Assembly: GCF_000621805.1 (NCBI RefSeq)
Contig: NZ_JHXH01000003.1
Location: 124,001-188,000, forward strand
DNA from: Ruminococcus sp. FC2018
GTDB taxonomy: Bacteria; Bacillota; Clostridia; Oscillospirales; Ruminococcaceae
Direction: 5' to 3'
DNA: 64,000 nt
Shown here: positions 35,877-45,879 of the stretch, in pieces
Position numbering within the stretch: the first letter of the stretch is position 1
Layout: each line of letters opens with the position of its first letter
Notes under the pieces: model-generated
Seen by the model: only the letters and a program-made list of their open reading frames with translations
The model's database searches: none
Told to the model about the DNA's origin: nothing
Program-made: the position numbers and the translations under genes

Positions 35877-36812
35877 TTATTCCGGCTCGGTAGGCTTGGT
35901 GGTAACTACGGAGCTTTCCGGCTGCTTCACACCGAATGCCGACGCAACGGATGACCTGAACTCATCCTTCATGGTAAATGCGGTGTAGTCGTTGTTCCAG
36001 AAGCCCTCGGGCTGCATTACCCTTGCAGGGATATCTCTTTCGTCCAGCATGGTATTAAGATATTTTCTTATCTCGTTAAAGACTTCTTTGGTTATGTTTG
36101 TGTCGCTGCCCACCATAAGTATCTCGTAAATGTTATACAGGTTGTCCTTGAGCATTGTTGCCTGTCTGAAGCCGTTGTTCACGATCTCCTCCATTGCCTG
36201 TCCCATAAACTCCAGGTTGCCCTGCTTATTATTATTGAAGATCTTAAGGTCCATAAGATTTCTTATCTGCCGTGCGTTAAGGGTAGCTCTGTCGCCTTTT
36301 TGCAGCGATATATCGTCCTTTCCGCTCTTCTGAGAAATGTGGTAAAGCTCCTGGGGTGCGGTATATGTCATTCCGCCCATTATGTCTGCCACCTGCTCAA
36401 ATGCCGAATCGGTAACTGTTGCATGGTAGTCTATCTGTATTCCCAGAGCCTGTCCCACGGCTCTTTCCAGACCGTTGATGCCGGACTCCGCCATTACCTC
36501 ACGGTACTGTTTTCCTGTGGCTGTTTTAGTAACATCGGGCTGAGGTACTATTATTATCTCTTTTTTCACAGAGTCTATTCTGAAAACGCAAAGATCCTTG
36601 AACTCGCCGGTTTCGCTCACCCTTGCAAAAAGCAGATTTACACTGGTGGACTTTTCCGACTGGGAGCTTTCGTCTTCGGACTTGAAAACATCATATTTTT
36701 TCAGAAAATAATAAGACACTCCTCCCACAAGCGACAATGCCAGCAAAAGTGTAATAAAATACACCAGGGCAACCGGTGCCTGAGATCTCTTTTTTGCCTT
36801 TTTTCTTGCCAT
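35877..36812 (-). CDS. Degenerate LytR-CpsA-Psr-like membrane protein
   Basis: LCP enzymes move glycopolymers from lipid carriers to peptidoglycan. The 311-residue protein has one N-terminal membrane helix (about 18-39) and an outer domain with LCP-like order: LCVFRIDSVKKEIIIVPQPD, GLERAVGQALGIQIDYHATV, FEQVADIMGGM and LNARQIRNLMDLK. The catalytic IPRDT-type motif reads VPQPDV and lacks the key arginine. It may be an inactive or sensory paralog. AAGGAG precedes the ATG. Confidence 0.7.
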   Translation of the reverse strand: MARKKAKKRSQAPVALVYFITLLLALSLVGGVSYYFLKKYDVFKSEDESSQSEKSTSVNLLFARVSETGEFKDLCVFRIDSVKKEIIIVPQPDVTKTATGKQYREVMAESGINGLERAVGQALGIQIDYHATVTDSAFEQVADIMGGMTYTAPQELYHISQKSGKDDISLQKGDRATLNARQIRNLMDLKIFNNNKQGNLEFMGQAMEEIVNNGFRQATMLKDNLYNIYEILMVGSDTNITKEVFNEIRKYLNTMLDERDIPARVMQPEGFWNNDYTAFTMKDEFRSSVASAFGVKQPESSVVTTKPTEPE

Positions 36813-36884
36813 TTTTCTTTCTCCTTATTTATTTTTTCAGTTTTTTTCGCAAAACTATTGAACTTATAACCGTTTGGGTGTAAA

Positions 36885-37511
36885 CTATAAGGGTAAGTTT
36901 TTTTCGTTGTATATCTCAAGCTTGCGGTCGATACCCAAATCGGTATCAACATAAAGCTGCGGATTGTTCGCAAGTGATACTATCTTCATTTCTATCCCTG
37001 CACGCTTTGCCATATTAAGCGTCTGGAGCGTTCCGGATCCTCTCTGCTTTTCTTTCATCACGCCTATGATCCTGGACGAATTGTCCACCATGAACTTATT
37101 GCGCAGCTTATATCTGTCGGGATCGCTCTTTTCGGAAACGATCACCCTTTCATCGCAGCTGTTTATTATAATGGAATACTTGTATTTGTCAAGAGCACTG
37201 TGTATCTCGTTATACTGTTCACGGTAAGGCAGAGCGCAGATAAGTCTGATGTCGCCGTATCTTTTGCTCAGGATCAACTGTCGGACGATATCGGCACAGA
37301 TAAGGTCTATGCCGTCGGACATTCCGGAAATAAAGGTCTTGAAGCCGTCGGAAACCGCCTCCACCACAAGCAGCTGAAGGGTGCTGTAAAGGCACTTCAT
37401 CCCCTGTTTATGCAGGTCGCCTTTGAATGGCAGATCACGGCTGCGGTGACCGCTGAAACAACAGGTAGAAAGCCTGTCGCACTCAAAGCTATTGATGCTG
37501 ACTTCTTTCAA
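36885..37511 (-). CDS. YpsA-family SLOG protein (DUF1273)
   Basis: The 208-residue protein matches the YpsA/DUF1273 family of the SLOG (SMF/DprA-LOG) fold: CCFSGHRSRDLPF, SGMSDGIDLICADIV, RLICALPYREQYNEI and NSSRIIGVM. In Bacillus YpsA overexpression affects cell division; its ligand is not known. Start TTG with GGAGG 9 nt upstream. It precedes the LCP-like and PII-like genes on the same strand. Confidence 0.85.
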   Translation of the reverse strand: MKEVSINSFECDRLSTCCFSGHRSRDLPFKGDLHKQGMKCLYSTLQLLVVEAVSDGFKTFISGMSDGIDLICADIVRQLILSKRYGDIRLICALPYREQYNEIHSALDKYKYSIIINSCDERVIVSEKSDPDRYKLRNKFMVDNSSRIIGVMKEKQRGSGTLQTLNMAKRAGIEMKIVSLANNPQLYVDTDLGIDRKLEIYNEKNLPL

Positions 37512-37545
37512 CCGGTTTCACCTCCGCCCACACACCATTTAGAAT

Positions 37546-37574
37546 ATTATAGCACATTGTTTTATTTTTTTCAA
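37546..37574 (-). promoter_or_regulatory. Promoter for ypsA and downstream genes
   Basis: TTGAAA (37574-37569) and TATAAT (37551-37546) with 17-nt spacer on the minus strand. No clear separate promoter for the divergent alr gene was seen in the 75 nt that remain. Confidence 0.75.
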
Positions 37575-37624
37575 TAGCTATTCTTTTATTCCCTTCAAAA
37601 ATACAGACAAAGGAAGTAATGAAA

Positions 37625-38743
37625 ATGGAATTTTTACGCCGCTGCTGGGCTGAAATAGACATGGACAGCCTGCGGTACAATCTACGGCAGTACAAAAACT
37701 GCATAAAAAGTCCCACAGAGCTTATGTGCGTTGTAAAAGCCAACTGCTACGGTCACGGAGCAGATATTATCGTGCCCTGTCTTGAAAAGGAGCTGGGCGT
37801 AAAGTGGTTTGCGGTGGCAAATCTCACGGAGGCTTTACAGCTGCGTGAATACGGCGTAAAGGGCGAGATACTCATACTGGGATACACTCCCCCACGGCAC
37901 GCTGACAGGCTTATTGAAAGCAATATAATACAAGCCTGCACCGAGTACAGCTTTGCTGAAAAGCTCTCACAAGCTGCTTCAAAGGGCAGGGTGCGCCTGC
38001 ACGCAGCCATTGACACAGGAATGACACGGATCGGGCTTCACGGGGACGTTAAGGCAAACGCCGACGAACTTGAAAAGATCTCCCGGCTTGAAAACATATC
38101 CCTTGAGGGAATATTCACCCACTATGCTGTTGCCGACTCGGACAGCGAGGACAACGTCGCATACACCGCCGCACAGACGCAGAAGATACTGGCTGTATAC
38201 GACGAGCTCAAAAAGCAGGGGCTTGATCTTGAACAGGTGCATTTTCTCAACTCTGCCGGCGGGGTGTATCACACCACCGACAAAAGCACCCTTGCAAGGC
38301 TCGGGATAATTCTTTACGGGCTGTATCCCGACCCCGGTCTTTCGCTGCCCTTTGTTCCAAAGCCTGTTATGACGCTTAAAGCGGTGATCTCCCAGATAAA
38401 ATACATAGAAAAAGGCACCTGCGTCAGCTACGGGCGCACCTTTACCGCCCAAAAGCGCATGAAGCTGGCAACTGTTACCGCAGGATATGCTGACGGCTTC
38501 CCACGGGGACTGTCCAACAAGGGGGAGGTCATTGTAAGGGGTGTAAGATGTCCTATTGTGGGGCGTATCTGCATGGACCAGTTCATGTGCGATGTTTCCG
38601 AATTGGATGAGGTATCCACAGATGATGAGGTAATTCTTTTCGGAAGTGAGATAACCGCTGACCACATCGCACATCTTACAGATACCATTGGTTACGAGAT
38701 AGTCTGCGGCATAACCGCAAGGGTACCCAGGGTAAAGATATAA
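37625..38743 (+). CDS. alr: Alanine racemase
   Basis: PLP enzyme making D-alanine for peptidoglycan. It has CVVKANCYGHG (PLP lysine K38), TGMTRIGLHG, and the C-terminal catalytic tyrosine motif CVSYGRTFTA, followed by GYADGFPRGLSN. I start at MEFLRRCWAEI because AGGAAG lies 8 nt upstream; a Met two codons earlier is closer to the site. 372 residues, typical length. Confidence 0.95.
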   Translation: MEFLRRCWAEIDMDSLRYNLRQYKNCIKSPTELMCVVKANCYGHGADIIVPCLEKELGVKWFAVANLTEALQLREYGVKGEILILGYTPPRHADRLIESNIIQACTEYSFAEKLSQAASKGRVRLHAAIDTGMTRIGLHGDVKANADELEKISRLENISLEGIFTHYAVADSDSEDNVAYTAAQTQKILAVYDELKKQGLDLEQVHFLNSAGGVYHTTDKSTLARLGIILYGLYPDPGLSLPFVPKPVMTLKAVISQIKYIEKGTCVSYGRTFTAQKRMKLATVTAGYADGFPRGLSNKGEVIVRGVRCPIVGRICMDQFMCDVSELDEVSTDDEVILFGSEITADHIAHLTDTIGYEIVCGITARVPRVKI

Positions 38744-38762
38744 CATAAAACATAAACGGGGT

Positions 38763-38791
38763 ATGAGCATACAGCTCATGCCTCTTTTTTC
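38763..38791 (+). terminator. Terminator after alr
   Basis: ATGAGC/GCTCAT hairpin with an ATACA loop followed by GCCTCTTTTTT. Confidence 0.65.
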
Positions 38792-38800
38792 TGCCGCACA

Positions 38801-38836
38801 AAAAAGAGGTCAGACCATAAGGTCCGACCTCTTTGA
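38801..38836. terminator. Bidirectional terminator between alr and PFOR gene
   Basis: AAAGAGGTCAGACC (38803-38816) pairs with GGTCCGACCTCTTT (38821-38834), with A-runs and T-runs on the two sides and an ATAA loop. Confidence 0.85.
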
Positions 38837-38850
38837 TGTTTATGGGAAAA

Positions 38851-41800
38851 TTACTTCTTTTCCTCGTTGTTGTAGAGCTTAGCGTATCTTACCAGATAAT
38901 CATATCTGTCAGCTGCGTTCTTGATAGCGCTGCTGAACAGCTTTTCAGCTCTCTCAGGGTTCTGTCTTGCAAGAGCATTATATCTTACCTCACCCATGAT
39001 GAACTCCTTATAATCAGCTGTTGGAGCCTTGGAGTCCAGAGTAAACGGATTCTTGCCCTCTGCCTTCAGCTCAGGATTGAATCTGTACAGATGCCAGTAA
39101 CCTGCCTGTACTGCCTTCTTCTCCTCAGTCTGAGCGATGGACATACCGCCCTTGATACCATGGTTGATACATGGAGCATAACCGATGATAAGGGATGGTC
39201 CGTGGTAAGCCTCAGCCTCGCTGATAGCCTTGATACACTGGTTCATGTCAGCACCCATTGCGATGTGTGCAACATAAACGTAGCCGTAAGACATTGCGAT
39301 ACCTGCCAGATCCTTCTTCTTAACTTCCTTACCTGCTGCTGCGAACTGTGCGATAGCACCGGTAGGAGTTGACTTGGAGGACTGTCCGCCTGTGTTGGAG
39401 TAAACCTCGGTATCGAATACAAAGATGTTTACGTCCTCGCCGGAAGCGATAACATGGTCAAGACCAGAGAATCCGATATCATAAGCCCAGCCGTCGCCGC
39501 CGAAGATCCACATGGACTTCTTCTTGAGGTAATCAGCATCCTTAAGGATCTCATCAGCTGCCTTTGACTTGTTCTTCTTCAGAGCTGCTACCAGAGCTTC
39601 TGTTGCAGCGCCGTTGCTTGCACCGTCGTCAACGGTTGCAAGATATTCCTCACAAGCCTTCTTCAGACCTGCGTTCTTTGTAGCTTTGGAAAGGTCAAGT
39701 ACCTTGCCGATAGCTCTGTTTCTTACAGCGGACTGAGCCAGGAACATACCGTAGCCGTACTCAGCGTTGTCCTCGAACAGGGAGTTAGCCCATGCAGGAC
39801 CCTTGCCGTCCTTATTTGTTGTGTAAGGAGTTGAAGGTGCGGAGCCGCCCCAGATAGAGGAGCATCCTGTTGCGTTGGCGATATACATTCTGTCGCCGAA
39901 CAGCTGTGTGATGAGCTTAGCATAAGGTGTCTCACCGCATCCTGCGCAAGCGCCGGAGAACTCAAGCAGAGGCTGCTTGAACTGTGAGCCCTTAACAGTC
40001 TTCTCGTTGAACTTTGCAAATACCTCAGGCTTTTCAGCAAGAGTCAGACCGTAGTTGAATACCTCCTGCTCAGCAAGCTGGCTCTCCAGAGGCATCATAG
40101 AAAGTGCCTTGTTGCCTTTCTTTCCGGGACATACGTTTACGCAGGAACCGCAGCCTGTGCAGTCCAGAGCGGACATTGTCATTACAAAGTTGTATCCCGG
40201 CATACCCATGCATGGGATAGCCTTTTCCTGAGCAAGCTTAGGAGCCTTCTTCAGCTCAGCATCTGTCATGATAACAGGTCTGATAACTGCGTGCGGGCAG
40301 ACATAAGAGCAGAAGTTACACTGGATACAATTCTCATTGTTCCATGCAGGAACGTCAACAGCGATGCCTCTCTTCTCAAATGCAGCTGAGCCCTGTGGGA
40401 ATGTACCGTCTGCCATCTTCACGAATGTGGAAACAGGCAGCTTGTCGCCTTCCTGAGCGTTGCATGGGATCTGGATGCTGTTTACGAAATCCTGAAGTGT
40501 CTTGTTGCCTGCGACCTTAACCTTAGGCATACCCATCTTGGAATCCTTAGCGTTCTTCCAGGACTCAGGTACCTTGACCTCGACTACCTGCTGGCAGCCT
40601 GCGTCGATAGCGTCATGGTTCATCTTTACGATAGCCTCGCCCTTCTTGGAATAAGAAGCGGTAGCAGCGTCCTTCATATACTTGATAGCGTCCTTGATAG
40701 GAATGATGTTTGCAAGCTTAAAGAATGCAGACTGGAGCACGGTGTTGATCCTGTTGCCCAGACCGATCTCCTTACCGATCTTAACGCCGTTGATGATATA
40801 GAACTTGATGTTGTTCTGGGCAATATATCTCTTAACCTGTCCGGGGAGGTGCTTGTCAAGCTCCTTCTCTGTCCACTGACAGTTGAGCAGGAATGTTCCG
40901 CCCGGCTTGATGTCGTTAACGATGTTGTACTTGTTGATGTACGACTCGTTATGGCAGGCAACGAAGTCAGCCTGGTTGATGAGGTAAGTGGACTTGATAG
41001 GTGTCTTACCGAATCTGAGGTGAGAAACTGTTACGCCGCCGGACTTCTTGGAGTCATAAGCGAAGTAAGCCTGAGCATAAAGGTCGGTGTGGTCACCGAT
41101 GATCTTGATGGAGTTCTTGTTTGCACCAACGGTACCGTCAGCGCCAAGACCCCAGAACTTACAAGCAGTTGTGCCCTCGGGAGCAGAGTTAAGCTTGCCC
41201 TCGGATTTGAGTGAAAGGCCTGTAACGTCGTCCTCGATGCCGATAGTAAATCTTGGCTTGAAGGTATCCTTCCAGGAAGCGTTCCAGTAAACTGCCTTGA
41301 TCTGGTCAGGAGTTGTATCCTTGGAACCAAGACCGTATCTGCCGGATGCAACGGGAACATCATGGAACTGAGTGCCCTTGAGAGCTGCAACAACGTCCAG
41401 ATACAGAGGTTCGCCAAGAGAACCCGGCTCCTTTGTTCTGTCAAGAACAGAAACCTGCTCGCAGGTGCTTGGGATAGCCTCTACCAGCTTGGAAGCTACG
41501 AAAGGTCTGTAAAGTCTTACCTTAACAAGACCAAGCTTTGTGCCTTCGGTAGCGTTGAGGTAATCGATAGTCTCCTCGATAGTATCACATACAGAGCCCA
41601 TAGCAACGATTACGTGAGTTGCATCGGGAGCACCGTAGTAGTTGAACAGCTTATAGTCTGTACCGATCTTCTTGTTTACCTTGTTCATGTAATCCTCAAC
41701 GATGCCGGGGATAGCGTCATAGTAAGGATTGCAAGCCTCACGAGCCTGGAAGAAGATATCAGGGTTCTGAGCTGTACCACGAAGTACAGGATGCTCAGGG

Positions 41801-42426
41801 TTGAGAGCTCTCTTTCTGAACTCGTCGATCTTCTTGAAGTTTACCATGCTTCTTACGTCTTCGATGTCCCATGTCTCGATCTTCTGGATCTCATGAGATG
41901 TTCTGAATCCGTCGAAGAAGTGAAGGAAAGGAACTCTGCCTTCGATTGTCGAAAGGTGAGCAACTGTACCAAGGTCCATAACCTCCTGAGGGTTGGATGA
42001 GCACAGCATTGCGAAACCTGTCTGACGGCAAGCATACACGTCAGAGTGATCGCCGAAGATGTTAAGTGCATGGGAAGCAACACATCTTGCAGATACATGG
42101 ATAACGCAAGGGAGAAGCTCACCTGCGATCTTGTACATATTTGGGATCATAAGGAGAAGTCCCTGGGATGCTGTGTAGGTAGTTGTCAGTGCACCTGCTG
42201 CAAGAGAACCGTGAACTGTACCGGAAGCGCCTGCCTCAGACTGCATCTCTGCAACCTTTACCGGTGCGCCGAACAGGTTTTTCTGTCCCTTTGCAGACCA
42301 CTGGTCTGTTACCTCTGCCATAACGGAAGAAGGTGTGATCGGATAGATAGCAGCGACTTCTGTAAACGGGTATGATGCCCATGCAGCAGCGTTGTTACCA
42401 TCCATGGTTTTCATTTTTCTTGCCAT
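38851..42426 (-). CDS. nifJ: Pyruvate:ferredoxin (flavodoxin) oxidoreductase
   Basis: The single-chain PFOR converts pyruvate and CoA to acetyl-CoA, CO2 and reduced ferredoxin, the central oxidation step in anaerobic sugar fermentation. The product of 1191 residues (start MARKMKTMDGNNAAAWASYP, with AAAGGA upstream) has the pyrimidine domain YPITPSSVMAE, the ferredoxin domain with two 4Fe-4S motifs (CIQCNFCSYVCP and CTGCGSCVNVCP), and the TPP/third cluster domain with CAGCGETPYAKL, GDGWAYDIGFSGLDHV and NVFVFD-type elements near EVYSNTGGQ. All ligands are present. Confidence 0.97.
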   Translation of the reverse strand: MARKMKTMDGNNAAAWASYPFTEVAAIYPITPSSVMAEVTDQWSAKGQKNLFGAPVKVAEMQSEAGASGTVHGSLAAGALTTTYTASQGLLLMIPNMYKIAGELLPCVIHVSARCVASHALNIFGDHSDVYACRQTGFAMLCSSNPQEVMDLGTVAHLSTIEGRVPFLHFFDGFRTSHEIQKIETWDIEDVRSMVNFKKIDEFRKRALNPEHPVLRGTAQNPDIFFQAREACNPYYDAIPGIVEDYMNKVNKKIGTDYKLFNYYGAPDATHVIVAMGSVCDTIEETIDYLNATEGTKLGLVKVRLYRPFVASKLVEAIPSTCEQVSVLDRTKEPGSLGEPLYLDVVAALKGTQFHDVPVASGRYGLGSKDTTPDQIKAVYWNASWKDTFKPRFTIGIEDDVTGLSLKSEGKLNSAPEGTTACKFWGLGADGTVGANKNSIKIIGDHTDLYAQAYFAYDSKKSGGVTVSHLRFGKTPIKSTYLINQADFVACHNESYINKYNIVNDIKPGGTFLLNCQWTEKELDKHLPGQVKRYIAQNNIKFYIINGVKIGKEIGLGNRINTVLQSAFFKLANIIPIKDAIKYMKDAATASYSKKGEAIVKMNHDAIDAGCQQVVEVKVPESWKNAKDSKMGMPKVKVAGNKTLQDFVNSIQIPCNAQEGDKLPVSTFVKMADGTFPQGSAAFEKRGIAVDVPAWNNENCIQCNFCSYVCPHAVIRPVIMTDAELKKAPKLAQEKAIPCMGMPGYNFVMTMSALDCTGCGSCVNVCPGKKGNKALSMMPLESQLAEQEVFNYGLTLAEKPEVFAKFNEKTVKGSQFKQPLLEFSGACAGCGETPYAKLITQLFGDRMYIANATGCSSIWGGSAPSTPYTTNKDGKGPAWANSLFEDNAEYGYGMFLAQSAVRNRAIGKVLDLSKATKNAGLKKACEEYLATVDDGASNGAATEALVAALKKNKSKAADEILKDADYLKKKSMWIFGGDGWAYDIGFSGLDHVIASGEDVNIFVFDTEVYSNTGGQSSKSTPTGAIAQFAAAGKEVKKKDLAGIAMSYGYVYVAHIAMGADMNQCIKAISEAEAYHGPSLIIGYAPCINHGIKGGMSIAQTEEKKAVQAGYWHLYRFNPELKAEGKNPFTLDSKAPTADYKEFIMGEVRYNALARQNPERAEKLFSSAIKNAADRYDYLVRYAKLYNNEEKK

Positions 42427-42489
42427 TTCTTGAATCATTCCTTTCTGAATATTTAGCCCTCAGGCAAAATTAGAAATTCTTTTTTGTCT

Positions 42490-42516
42490 GCCCGGCAAAG
42501 CACACGGCAGACTTGA
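42490..42516 (-). other. GTCTGCC...GGCAGAC hairpin in PFOR leader
   Basis: A 7-bp stem GTCTGCC/GGCAGAC with a 13-nt loop lies in the transcript between the promoter and the nifJ start. The same stem occurs with a 1-nt loop in front of serS. It may be coincidence or a shared regulatory element. Confidence 0.35.
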
Positions 42517-42591
42517 CCTCTTGCAAAGCTTAAACTCTGCGTAAGACAAAAAGCAAAACGCAAAAATACTTTCTGTCATTTTAACTATTAT

Positions 42592-42620
42592 AGTATATCA
42601 CTTATTTTTTGATTTGTAAA
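42592..42620 (-). promoter_or_regulatory. Promoter of the PFOR gene
   Basis: TTTACA (42620-42615) and TATACT (42597-42592), 17-nt spacer, minus strand. The leader to nifJ is about 155 nt. Confidence 0.7.
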
Positions 42621-42734
42621 TAGCTTTCCGCTTTTTTGTTGAAAAAATTTCCCTTAATTATTTTAAATTTTTGATGATGTGCCCGTGTCATTTTCAAACG
42701 CAGACTTTCATCGTGAAAGTTTCTCACGGGTAAC

Positions 42735-42766
42735 AAAAAAGCCCGCCGTTTTTTATCGGCAGGCAA
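42735..42766 (-). terminator. Terminator after cbiB/cobD-like gene
   Basis: GCCTGCCG (42764-42757) pairs with CGGCGGGC (42748-42741) with one G-U pair, followed by TTTTTT on the minus strand. Confidence 0.8.
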
Positions 42767-42810
42767 TGGAAAAATCCGCTTGATATACATATTGTTTCTG
42801 ATTCAATTTT

Positions 42811-43779
42811 TCAGATATATTTCATCAGGAAAAACAGTCCCACTCTCACCGCTGCGACCAGCATGAGCATGAACATCGACGAGCCGGAGATAAGCTGATT
42901 GACCCAATAGATACTGGCGGTGCCGGGAGTCTGTGTTTCTTTTCCCAGCGTCATCGTTACGCTGTTGGGATAGCCGCTGTCAATGGAAATATCCAGCAGT
43001 CCTGCGCACGCCGCCTGGGTCTGTGCCGCATTCCTGTTTGCCGAATCTGCTGCAAATCTTTTCACCGTCTGGGATGCGTTTTTTGAATCCAGCATAAGCA
43101 GCGAGCCGTCGGCAACGCAAAGCTTTGCGGCGATCCTTGAAGGCACAAAAGTAAAGAACTTATTTATTGCCGTGGGGACCCGTCCGGAGGTATCCTCGTA
43201 GCCTCCCATCCTGCCGCCGACTCTGTCGGCGATATTGACACAGCGGTACACAAATCCCCCGGCTCCCCCAAGCAGTCCTATCCAGAATATAGGCGCAACT
43301 GCGTGGTCGGTTATATTAGCCGAGGCAGACTCCAGGGTGCATCTTACGATATCCTCCGAGTCAAGGTCATCGGCATTCATTCCGGTAAGCTCTGTAAAAA
43401 ACTCTCTTGCACTCTGAAGGTCGTTTTTCTGCAGCGACCTCATTATCTGTGCGGCAAGGGTCTTTGAATTTCTTATGGAAAGTGCGGCTGCACACATGAT
43501 GCTTTCCACAAAGATCCCTACCACATTTGAAATAAGATATCCAAGGATATACAGACCCACGGAGGGTATCACCGCACTCAGCAGCACGATGAACTCAAAC
43601 ATTCCCCCGGCTGCATTTCTTGCTTCCTTTGAATCGGCATATGCATTTTTTATCCTGCTGTCAACGACAGTTATGTATTTTTTTATCAGTCCCGGAAGAA
43701 ATCTCCCCACCGAGGTATCTCCCAGCAGCGCATCAAGCACAAAACCTATTGCCAGTGCGCAAAGTGTATTCATTATCAT
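42811..43779 (-). CDS. cbiB: Adenosylcobinamide-phosphate synthase-like membrane protein
   Basis: CobD/CbiB joins adenosylcobyric acid to aminopropanol phosphate in B12 synthesis. The 322-residue protein has the N-terminal motif FVLDALLGD, several membrane helices, and the diagnostic SASANITDHAVAPIFW, followed by GGAGGFVYRCVNIADRVG (AENxSDGVVAPLFW and AYKAVNTLDSMVG in most members). The substrate motif at the N-terminus (DPxxxPHPV in most) reads DTSVGRFLPG, so it is divergent. No other cobalamin gene is in the window. Confidence 0.78.
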   Translation of the reverse strand: MIMNTLCALAIGFVLDALLGDTSVGRFLPGLIKKYITVVDSRIKNAYADSKEARNAAGGMFEFIVLLSAVIPSVGLYILGYLISNVVGIFVESIMCAAALSIRNSKTLAAQIMRSLQKNDLQSAREFFTELTGMNADDLDSEDIVRCTLESASANITDHAVAPIFWIGLLGGAGGFVYRCVNIADRVGGRMGGYEDTSGRVPTAINKFFTFVPSRIAAKLCVADGSLLMLDSKNASQTVKRFAADSANRNAAQTQAACAGLLDISIDSGYPNSVTMTLGKETQTPGTASIYWVNQLISGSSMFMLMLVAAVRVGLFFLMKYI

Positions 43780-43825
43780 ATCGTTTCTCTCCGTTCCGCT
43801 GCATCAGAAACTGACGCTGTCATAC

Positions 43826-43854
43826 ATTGTATCACAATTACAACTTTTTTTCAA
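43826..43854 (-). promoter_or_regulatory. Promoter of cbiB/cobD-like gene
   Basis: TTGAAA (43854-43849) and TACAAT (43831-43826), spacer 17 nt. Confidence 0.75.
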
Positions 43855-43947
43855 CAGCATTTGCAAACTTTTTTCTCCCAATCCACCATATGTGCAAATT
43901 GCTGTTTTTGTTAACAGTGAGTTTGATATTTTTTACATTTGCGTTTA

Positions 43948-43976
43948 TTGACTTTTAGGCTGAAATGGTGTATCAT
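43948..43976 (+). promoter_or_regulatory. Promoter of guaB
   Basis: TTGACT (43948-43953) and TATCAT (43971-43976), spacer 17 nt. The leader is about 50 nt and has no purine riboswitch. Confidence 0.7.
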
Positions 43977-44011
43977 GAAGAATAATATTTTTGACGAAGT
44001 TTGAAGTATGA

Positions 44012-45511
<1,500 letters not shown>

Positions 45512-45516
45512 TAAAT

Positions 45517-45550
45517 ACAAAGCCGAGAGAGATCTCGGCTTTTAGTTTTT
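45517..45550 (+). terminator. Terminator of guaB
   Basis: AGCCGAGA (45521-45528) pairs with TCTCGGCT (45533-45540), preceded by AA and followed by TTTAGTTTTT. Confidence 0.85.
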
Positions 45551-45605
45551 AAGAAAAAAAGATAAGATGTAAGAACTTGTTGTCTGAAATACATATCTGC
45601 GTCTG

Positions 45606-45776
45606 CTCAGCTGACAGCTGAGGGTATTTCTTCTGAAAAAAGTTTTCTCTTAACTCTCTCTGAGCCTCTCACTACTTTTTCGTTATCGGGGTCGAAGATC
45701 CCCGATGGCGAAAAAGCAATAAAAGGTTTCTGAAGGGGGGTTGGGGGGGAACTCTTCTCCAAAAGAGCCCCCCCAA
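45606..45776. repeat. Three-hairpin intergenic element, candidate dispersed repeat
   Basis: Three inverted repeats follow each other without a gene: CTCAGC/GCTGAG (45606-45622); TTTTTCG...ATCGGGG/CCCCGAT...CGAAAAA (45676-45715); and TTGGGGGGG/CCCCCCCAA (45741-45776) with an inner CTCTT/AAGAG. The last has an extreme G-run. G-run hairpins of this form are known to me as recurrent intergenic sequence in Ruminococcaceae genomes; that it is dispersed here has not been tested. Confidence 0.5.
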
Positions 45777-45823
45777 ACTATCAGTTGAGTGGCGCAAATG
45801 CGTTGTTTTCAACCGTCAGTTTG

Positions 45824-45852
45824 TTTACATTTCATTATTCGTGTGCTATGCT
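45824..45852 (+). promoter_or_regulatory. Promoter of the XRE-Yxl gene cluster
   Basis: TTTACA (45824-45829) and TATGCT (45847-45852), spacer 17 nt, 28 nt before the XRE start. Confidence 0.65.
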
Positions 45853-45879
45853 GAGTACATGAAAGGAGGACATTCCCCG

